NCBI GenBank assembly: GCA_003233545.1
Contig: QILZ01000142.1
Coordinates: forward strand, 1-6,853
Length of the DNA stretch: 6,853 nt
Direction of reading: 5' to 3'
From: Spirochaetales bacterium
GTDB taxonomy: Bacteria > Spirochaetota > Spirochaetia > SZUA-6
Shown here: piece after piece, positions 1-5,158 of the stretch
Layout: every line of letters starts with the position of its first letter
Numbering within the stretch: position 1 is the stretch's first letter
Program-made: the position numbers and the translations under genes
Notes under the pieces: model-generated
Told to the model about the DNA's origin: nothing
What the model saw: the letters and a program-made list of their open reading frames with translations, nothing else
The model's database searches: none

Positions 1-54
1 CATAGCCGCTTGATCCAGCCTGGCATTCAATAATAAATGAAAATATCTTTTCAT
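1..54 (-). CDS. Possible 5' end of a divergent gene, cut by the left edge
   Basis: Read on the minus strand, an ATG at 54-52 opens a frame with no stop to the window edge, giving 18 residues (MKRYFHLLLNARLDQAAM). It is preceded by AAGGG (complement of 61-65) with a 6-base spacer, a good Shine-Dalgarno arrangement that random sequence would seldom supply. It would be divergent from the ATPase gene at 136 and share the 55-135 control region, where a CATAAT on the minus strand (98-93) could be its -10 box, although no good -35 accompanies it. The product is not recognised. The fragment is too short for any coding statistic; the call rests on the start-site signals alone. A competing reading is a plus-strand gene ending at the TAA at 31-33. 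Confidence 0.35.
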   Translation of the reverse strand, partial: MKRYFHLLLNARLDQAAM

Positions 55-91
55 CTATATCCCTTAATCCGGCCCAAAATGAGAATTGCTG

Positions 92-113
92 CATTATGCT
101 TGACAACATAATG
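92..113. repeat. Inverted repeat flanking the -35 box
   Basis: CATTATG (92-98) and CATAATG (107-113) are exact reverse complements separated by 8 bases that contain the TTGACA. The arms share the CATAAT core with the second dyad at 122-138, which suggests two binding sites for one protein. On the minus strand the left arm also provides a -10-like CATAAT for a divergent transcript. AT-rich sequence makes chance repeats commoner, so the operator role is inferred. Confidence 0.4.
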
Positions 114-127
114 TATTAATGCATAAT
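100..127 (+). promoter_or_regulatory. Sigma70-type promoter of the ATPase gene
   Basis: A perfect TTGACA at 100-105 is separated by 16 bases from CATAAT at 122-127 (5 of 6 matches to TATAAT). Counting from the -10 box, transcription should begin near 133-135, immediately at the ATG at 136. The -35 box lies in the loop of one inverted repeat (92-113) and the -10 box lies in the left arm of another (122-138), so a repressor on either dyad would block polymerase. Confidence 0.6.
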
Positions 128-138
128 AGTCTATTATG
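122..138. promoter_or_regulatory. Perfect 8-1-8 palindrome over the -10 box and start codon: candidate operator
   Basis: CATAATAG (122-129), a single T (130), and CTATTATG (131-138) form a perfect palindrome around one central base. It covers the -10 hexamer, the predicted transcription start and the complete ATG of the ATPase gene. A dimeric regulator bound here would occlude the promoter directly. The ATPase itself carries a winged-helix segment, so autoregulation is possible but is only an inference. Confidence 0.5.
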
Positions 139-1554
139 AGATTTCTAGACCGAAAGACTGAATTACAGAGACTTGATATGTTATTAGTACATGGCGGGCT
201 GGCTGTAATTTGGGGACGGCGTAGAATTGGCAAAACCAGGCTTCTTTTAGAATGGTCGGTAAAACATAAAGGTCTTTATACCGTAGCAGATCAATCGTCC
301 GCTTCTATCCAGAGGGAATATCTTTCTGAGTCCTTTTCCCGCAAGTTCAGTGGTTTTAATGATGTAGTGTATCCAAACTGGAGAGCATTTCTTAATGCAG
401 TAGCTAAAGAAGCGGAAAGGAATCACTGGTCTGGCCCGATTATTTTTGATGAATTCCCCTACCTCGTTGCTGCAGATCCAACACTGCCAAGTGTATTCCG
501 GAATTGGATTGATCATGAAGCAAAACAGGCTGGCCTGACTGTTGCAATTGCCGGTTCCAGTCAAAGGATGATGCAAGGCCTCGTTTTGGATGCATCGGCA
601 CCATTGTACGGGCGTGCTTCAGAATCTATGAGGCTTAAGCCCCTTCCCCCAAAGTTTTTATCAGAAGTTTTCAGCCTTAAAAGAGCAGCGGGAATTATAG
701 AAATTTATTCTGTCTGGGGAGGTATTCCACGTTATTGGGAGCTTGCTGCTGTATACGGTGATAATCTGGAAAAGGCTGTGGATCAATGTGTTCTTGATCC
801 CCTGTCGCCTCTACACAGGGAACCGGATCAGCTTCTGCAGGAAGAAATACCTCCGGCTGTATCACTCCGGCCCCTGCTCGATACGATAGGTTTGGGAGCT
901 AACAGGCTCTCGGAGATAGCAGGCAGGCTTGGAAAACCTCAGACTTCTCTGGGGCGTCCGCTTTCGAGATTAATCAAACTGGGTTTAGTTAAACGTGAAT
1001 TACCCTTTGGGCTATCGGAGAAAACCACAAAGAGATCTCTTTATAAAGGTGCTGACCCATTTTTTCGTTTCTGGTTTACCGTAGTAGCTCCGCATAGAGC
1101 CTACCTTGCCGAAGCAACGCCGGATATGCGTATTTCGTTATGGAAAAAATATAAATTAAATTTGATTTCTACTGCATGGGAAGAACTCTGCCGGCAGAGT
1201 ATCAGCACATTGAGCAGCGATGGTACATCTTTAGCAAAGGAAGGACCCTGGGAACCGGCCGGGAGATACTGGAGCAAAAACAGGCCGGAATGGGATATTG
1301 TTGCCCGTTCTGTAGACGGGAAAAGGATTCTCTTAGGAGAAGCTAAATGGCTTTCGGAGCCTGCCGATGCGAAAAAGATGGGCAGCTTAGCCATGGAATT
1401 GCTTGCAAAAGGGATACCCGATATTGAAGCATGCCGTAATCTTGCACCGGTTTATGCATTGTTTGTTCCTGAATACAAGGGTCGAAGCATTTCTACCGGC
1501 AAATTTGTAAATCTGCATATTATAAATGCAGAAGATGTTGTAAATGCACTTTAA
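136..1554 (+). CDS. ATPase_2/DUF234-type ATP-binding protein with C-terminal nuclease-like domain
   Basis: This 472-residue cytosolic protein has the order typical of archaeal-type ATPases found widely in bacteria. A family-like N-terminus (FLDRKTELQRL) leads to Walker A GRRRIGKT at 27-34. Walker B IIFDE is at 102-106, a sensor-like stretch AIAGSS at 137-142, the conserved LYGRASE at 157-163 and GGIPRYW near 197-203. A winged-helix-like segment spans about 247-295, followed by DPFFRFWF at 307-314, characteristic of DUF234. Near the C-terminus, D387 in WDIV and E402-A-K404 in GEAKW fit a PD-(D/E)XK nuclease active site. All motifs look intact. M1 is chosen because an in-frame TAG at 127-129 prevents extension and the conserved N-terminal motif begins at residue 3; M15 would lose it. 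No Shine-Dalgarno is present, consistent with a leaderless message. The substrate is unknown; such genes are often solitary. Family assignment is strong, function is not. Confidence 0.9.
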   Translation: MRFLDRKTELQRLDMLLVHGGLAVIWGRRRIGKTRLLLEWSVKHKGLYTVADQSSASIQREYLSESFSRKFSGFNDVVYPNWRAFLNAVAKEAERNHWSGPIIFDEFPYLVAADPTLPSVFRNWIDHEAKQAGLTVAIAGSSQRMMQGLVLDASAPLYGRASESMRLKPLPPKFLSEVFSLKRAAGIIEIYSVWGGIPRYWELAAVYGDNLEKAVDQCVLDPLSPLHREPDQLLQEEIPPAVSLRPLLDTIGLGANRLSEIAGRLGKPQTSLGRPLSRLIKLGLVKRELPFGLSEKTTKRSLYKGADPFFRFWFTVVAPHRAYLAEATPDMRISLWKKYKLNLISTAWEELCRQSISTLSSDGTSLAKEGPWEPAGRYWSKNRPEWDIVARSVDGKRILLGEAKWLSEPADAKKMGSLAMELLAKGIPDIEACRNLAPVYALFVPEYKGRSISTGKFVNLHIINAEDVVNAL

Positions 1555-1620
1555 TTAATAATGATGGTCTACGGACTATATTCGGACATTCCGGTCAAAC
1601 TCGTTACAGTTATTTTTATC

Positions 1621-1649
1621 TGCATATTTTTCAATAAAATAAATATAAT
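1621..1649 (+). promoter_or_regulatory. Possible promoter of the cyclase operon
   Basis: A perfect TATAAT at 1644-1649 has TGCATA (1621-1626, 3 of 6 to TTGACA) 17 bases upstream. Transcription would start near 1656 and give a leader of about 77 bases containing the hairpin at 1691-1716. A second option is TTGCAA (1649-1654) with TAAAAA (1671-1676), which would start the message just before the hairpin. The region is AT-rich, so either could be chance, but the 178-base gap implies a separate promoter. Confidence 0.35.
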
Positions 1650-1690
1650 TGCAAATATTCTCAGCCTATGTAAAAATAATAGAGAATAGA

Positions 1691-1716
1691 AGCACTGTTT
1701 AAATTAAAACTGTGCT
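1691..1716 (+). promoter_or_regulatory. Leader hairpin just upstream of the cyclase gene's ribosome binding site
   Basis: AGCACTGTTT (1691-1700) pairs with AAACTGTGCT (1707-1716) as nine base pairs with one T-T mismatch and a 6-base loop, followed by TTTA. The hairpin ends 7 bases before the GAGGT ribosome binding site. It could be a weak terminator for the upstream ATPase transcript, an attenuator, or an mRNA-stabilising 5' structure. The stem is largely A-T/T-A in its upper half and the T tract is short, so strong intrinsic termination is doubtful. Confidence 0.4.
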
Positions 1717-1723
1717 TTTAAAC

Positions 1724-1728
1724 GAGGT
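1724..1728 (+). promoter_or_regulatory. Ribosome binding site that fixes the cyclase start at 1733
   Basis: GAGGT lies 4 bases before the ATG at 1733. A GTG at 1712 in the same frame would add seven residues, but it sits inside the leader hairpin, lacks a ribosome binding site and falls outside the conserved domain. The ATG is therefore preferred. Confidence 0.7.
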
Positions 1729-1732
1729 AAAA

Positions 1733-4525
1733 ATGCATGCCTTACCAACAGGCACAGTTACATTTCTCTTCACAGACATACAGGAAAGTACACGTTTATG
1801 GCAGAATTATCCCGAAGAAATGCGTAAATCTCTTTCCCGCCACGATGATATTTTAAAAACAGTAATACAAAACCATAACGGCTGCATTTTTAAAACAGTC
1901 GGAGATGCTTTCTGCGCTGCTTTCCATACCGCCCTCGACGGACTTAATGCAGCCTTAAACTGCCAGCTTGTATTGCAGAAGGAAACATGGACAACACCAA
2001 AACCTCTTCTTGTACGCATGGTTCTTCATACCGGGGAAGCGGAAGAAAGAGGCAAAGATTATTACGGCCAAACGTTAAACCGTGCAGCCAGGATGGAAAG
2101 TATCGGGCACGGAGGACAGATTCTTATCTCATTAGTGACAGCCGAACTTGTAAGAGATTCACTTCCCGATAAAACCAGCCTGAAAGACCTCGGAATTTAT
2201 AGACTAAAAGACCTGATCCGTCCGGAATCTGTTTTTCAGCTTTTACATCCTGACTTGCCTGCCGATTTTCCTCCGCTTAAATCATTAGACACCCATATTC
2301 ACAACCTTCCGGTCCAGCCCACACCACTGATCGGGAGGGAAAAGGAACAGGAAGTAATTAAAACCATGCTTGCCGACGGTAATATCAGGGTTGTTACACT
2401 TACAGGCCCGGGAGGTATAGGCAAAACCCGTTTGGCATTGCAGACGGCAGCTGAAAATATCGAGCACTACAGGCATGGAGTATTCTTTGTAGACCTGTCT
2501 TCTGTTTTCGACACCGAAATGCTTATGCCTGTAATAGCAGAGACCCTGCATATTAAAGAATTTAACATGCATTCCGCTTTTAAGAATATTACAGAATACT
2601 TTAAAGATAAGCATGTCCTTTTGGTTCTTGATAATTTCGAACAGATTATTAATGCCGAGCTTCAAATAGTAAAACTCTTTACAGAATGCCCGCTTCTTAA
2701 AATTCTTATAACAAGCAGGGAGCCCCTCCACGTACGGGGAGAAAAGGTCTTTGCTATCCCTCCGCTGACATTTCCAAAACCGGAACAATATTCAGCCATA
2801 GAAAACCTGACGCAGTTCGAAGCAGTCAGACTCTTTATAGAGAGTGCTCTCTCTGTAAAACAGGATTTTCAGATTACCAATGATAATGCACCTTCCGTAG
2901 CAGAAATATGCTCGAGACTCGACGGCATCCCTCTTGCGATTGAACTGGCAGCTGCACGGATAAAACTCCTTCCCCCGGACGCGATACTAAAGCGGCTTGA
3001 ACACTCGCTTAACCTTCTGACAAGCGGTGCTCATGATCTGCCGCCAAGACAGAGAACCCTCAGGGCAACAATCAGTTGGAGTTATGATCAGCTCGATGAC
3101 AGCCTTAAAAAATTCTTCAGGACGCTTTCCGTTTTCCGTGGTAATTTCAATCTCGATGCTGCAGAGTTTATCCTCTTAAAAAGGGCAGGAGAAGAATATG
3201 ATATACTCGACGGCATCGAATCTCTTGTAGATAAGAGTCTTCTTCTACAGACCGGTAACTATAACGGTGAACCATTTTTCCACATTCTCGAAACCATTCG
3301 TGATTACGGCCGTGAAAAACTCAAAGAGAATAACGAAATAGAGGCCGTAATGAAATCATATACAGATTATTTTCTTAAGCTTGCAGAGACAGCTTATAGT
3401 AACATTGAAGGCCATGACCAGGCTGAATGGCTTAATAAACTTAACAGCAATACGGACAACCTGCGTTCTGCTCTCGGATGGCTCTCTAAAACCGGAGATT
3501 GTAATTCCAGCCTTAAAATGTCAGGCTTTTTATGGAGATTCTGGCAGATACGGGGATACTTAACACAGGGAAGAAATACCTTAAAACAGATTCTGGACCG
3601 GTGCGCAGGTTCCGAAGAGGAAGAAGCCGTACAAACTTTAATTGGCCGGGCTTTATTAGGCGCAGGCGTTCTGGCACGCCACCAGGGAGATTATACCGAA
3701 TCGGAAAAATTATTAAAAAAATGCATGTTAATCTATAAGGACAGTAACAGGGAAAAAGAACAAGCCTTAACATTACATGAACTGGGCTGGACATATTATC
3801 GAAATAATAAACTCGACGATGCTTTTAAATATTTTATCAGCTGTAAGACAGCTGCAGATAAACTTAAGCTGACAATTCTTAAAGAAAAAGCGGAGATGGG
3901 ACTCGGGACAATTAACTGGAGAAAGAATAACATCAGCGAGGCAGAAGCTGCCTTTAAAGGATGCATAAAAATATTTTCTAAATATAAAAACTACAGAAAT
4001 CTTGCACAGGCAACCGGTAACCTGGCAATACTTGCCGCTCAGAAGGGAAATATTGCAGAAGCTGAAAAATATTTTAAGGACGCCGCAGATATCTATGAAA
4101 AATTGGCAGACAGGGACAATCTTAAAATCACATATAATAACTTAGGATATATGAGCTACATTAAAAAGGATTATTCTAATGCAAACAAGTACTACGACAA
4201 ACTTTTAAAATATTCCCGGGAATCCAGCGACATACGTCTAATGAGTACTGCGAAAATAGGACTTGCCGAGATATTTCTAAGAATCGGCTATATACATAAA
4301 GCAGAAGCGACAGCACAGGAGGCGGTTAAGGATGTGGAAGAACTGGAAGATGGCGTCGAGGAAGGCGTGGCTTATAGAGTGCTTGGAGAAGTTAATATCA
4401 ACCTGGGAGATATAGACAGGGCAAAAGCCTGCTTTAAGAAAAGTATAGAGCTTCTTAATAAAACCGGGGATAAAGAGGAACTTGATATAGCCCTAAAGCT
4501 ATATAAGGAAATAGAAAAAAAATAA
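1733..4525 (+). CDS. Class III nucleotide cyclase fused to STAND (NB-ARC) ATPase and TPR repeats
   Basis: The 930-residue protein is predicted to be cytosolic. Residues 5-170 form a class III cyclase domain: metal-binding D15 (FTDIQES) and D58 (KTVGDAF), adenine-selecting K54 and D109 (DYYG), and transition-state N116 and R120 (LNRAAR). The full set suggests an active adenylate cyclase making cAMP. A linker ending in PLIGRE (198-203) leads to the STAND ATPase: Walker A GPGGIGKT (225-232), Walker B VLLVLDN (295-301), TSRE (327-330) and GIPLA (398-402). Next is the family's winged-helix block (RQRTLRATISWSYD from 439; ETIRDYGREKL 520-530). Residues about 640-920 hold roughly seven TPRs of about 40 residues, for example those containing GNIAEAEKYF and GDIDRAKACF. 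There is no membrane segment and no C-terminal LuxR-type DNA-binding domain, unlike many actinobacterial relatives. By analogy with STAND proteins, ligand or partner binding to the TPRs should drive ATP-dependent oligomerisation and switch on the cyclase; that is inference. It is co-transcribed with the exported protein downstream. Confidence 0.93.
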   Translation: MHALPTGTVTFLFTDIQESTRLWQNYPEEMRKSLSRHDDILKTVIQNHNGCIFKTVGDAFCAAFHTALDGLNAALNCQLVLQKETWTTPKPLLVRMVLHTGEAEERGKDYYGQTLNRAARMESIGHGGQILISLVTAELVRDSLPDKTSLKDLGIYRLKDLIRPESVFQLLHPDLPADFPPLKSLDTHIHNLPVQPTPLIGREKEQEVIKTMLADGNIRVVTLTGPGGIGKTRLALQTAAENIEHYRHGVFFVDLSSVFDTEMLMPVIAETLHIKEFNMHSAFKNITEYFKDKHVLLVLDNFEQIINAELQIVKLFTECPLLKILITSREPLHVRGEKVFAIPPLTFPKPEQYSAIENLTQFEAVRLFIESALSVKQDFQITNDNAPSVAEICSRLDGIPLAIELAAARIKLLPPDAILKRLEHSLNLLTSGAHDLPPRQRTLRATISWSYDQLDDSLKKFFRTLSVFRGNFNLDAAEFILLKRAGEEYDILDGIESLVDKSLLLQTGNYNGEPFFHILETIRDYGREKLKENNEIEAVMKSYTDYFLKLAETAYSNIEGHDQAEWLNKLNSNTDNLRSALGWLSKTGDCNSSLKMSGFLWRFWQIRGYLTQGRNTLKQILDRCAGSEEEEAVQTLIGRALLGAGVLARHQGDYTESEKLLKKCMLIYKDSNREKEQALTLHELGWTYYRNNKLDDAFKYFISCKTAADKLKLTILKEKAEMGLGTINWRKNNISEAEAAFKGCIKIFSKYKNYRNLAQATGNLAILAAQKGNIAEAEKYFKDAADIYEKLADRDNLKITYNNLGYMSYIKKDYSNANKYYDKLLKYSRESSDIRLMSTAKIGLAEIFLRIGYIHKAEATAQEAVKDVEELEDGVEEGVAYRVLGEVNINLGDIDRAKACFKKSIELLNKTGDKEELDIALKLYKEIEKK

Positions 4526-4528
4526 CAC

Positions 4529-4534
4529 AAGGAG
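4529..4534 (+). promoter_or_regulatory. Strong ribosome binding site for the exported protein (GTG start)
   Basis: AAGGAG lies 7 bases before the GTG at 4542 and begins 3 bases after the cyclase stop codon (4523-4525). The near-consensus site decides the GTG start and supports co-transcription, with reinitiation by ribosomes that finish the cyclase. Confidence 0.8.
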
Positions 4535-4541
4535 AAAGAAA

Positions 4542-5096
4542 GTGAAAAGTAAAAAAGTATTACAAAAGACAACAGTGCTTGCAGTGCTGATCAGTATTTC
4601 CCTGTTTTTAACTGTAAGCACGATGTGGGCTATGGGAAAAAGCGGATACCATACACAAAAGCCGGGTAAACAGGTAATTCCATTTAGTATATGGGTGGAA
4701 GCTCCTGTATCGTACAGGGATATCAGGATAATGGTAGAGAATAAAGCACCTAAAGGATTTGAAGCTTATCGAGGGCCGAATAAATATTTCAGAGTACTTA
4801 CAAATATCGATATTTACGGACTGGATAATAATGGTACACGAAAACAGATCGGAAAAGATTTTAAGGCTGATATTTATATCGAGGTAATATACTCCAAATA
4901 TGACATAGACAAGGTGGGAAAACTTAAGAATCTGCAGGTGCTTTTCTGGATTCCTGAAATTAATAAATGGAAGAATTATAAGGAGCTGGAAAACAATGGC
5001 GAAATAAAAAGAGTAGAAAGTACAATAAAGAATTCTTTCAGATTCAAGATTCTAAAGTGGCCTCTTAATGACAGGTATATAGCATACGGCGGATAA
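4542..5096 (+). CDS. Small exported protein of unknown function
   Basis: This 184-residue protein begins with a Sec-type signal peptide: basic KSKK at 2-5, a hydrophobic core at about 11-27, and likely cleavage after A30 (TMWA). There is no cysteine anywhere, so it is not a lipoprotein and has no disulphides. The mature part is lysine-rich and looks beta-rich. Residues about 108-182, with IYIEVIYSKYDID, then LQVLFWIPEINKW, then a closing FKILKWPLNDRYIAYG, recall the small beta domain found in many bacterial surface proteins, where a YD...L.iyyW...kW segment precedes a final ...THFSTFAL-like strand. That resemblance is from memory and weak. It is the second gene of the cyclase operon, 16 bases after the cyclase stop. 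A periplasmic or secreted partner of that cytosolic sensor is possible but unproven. The start is GTG, fixed by the AAGGAG upstream and the signal peptide. Confidence 0.8.
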   Translation: MKSKKVLQKTTVLAVLISISLFLTVSTMWAMGKSGYHTQKPGKQVIPFSIWVEAPVSYRDIRIMVENKAPKGFEAYRGPNKYFRVLTNIDIYGLDNNGTRKQIGKDFKADIYIEVIYSKYDIDKVGKLKNLQVLFWIPEINKWKNYKELENNGEIKRVESTIKNSFRFKILKWPLNDRYIAYGG

Positions 5097-5158
5097 TTGC
5101 ACATTGTGCCATCCTCTCCGCAGCTACATCGATCCGGGTTTAATTACATATAAACAAA

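Noticed and set aside
1..33. Plus-strand open stretch ending in TAA (HSRLIQPGIQ), as the tail of an upstream gene
   Set aside because: Only ten codons with no recognisable motif. The minus-strand start at 54 has a well-placed Shine-Dalgarno and is the better explanation, though the two cannot be separated from this window alone.
1581..1593. Small inverted repeat CGGACATTCCG downstream of the ATPase gene as a terminator
   Set aside because: Only a four-pair stem with a three-base loop and no following T tract.
1712..1732. GTG at 1712 as the cyclase start
   Set aside because: It lies inside the leader hairpin, has no ribosome binding site, and the seven extra residues precede the conserved domain start; ATG at 1733 has GAGGT upstream.
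2285..2788. 167-codon minus-strand open frame inside the cyclase gene
   Set aside because: Antisense shadow of the STAND ATPase coding region, whose motifs are intact; the minus-strand product has no domain-like pattern.
5099..5109. GCACATTGTGC palindrome as a terminator between the convergent genes
   Set aside because: The stem is only about four pairs with a realistic loop, and there is no T run on either strand.
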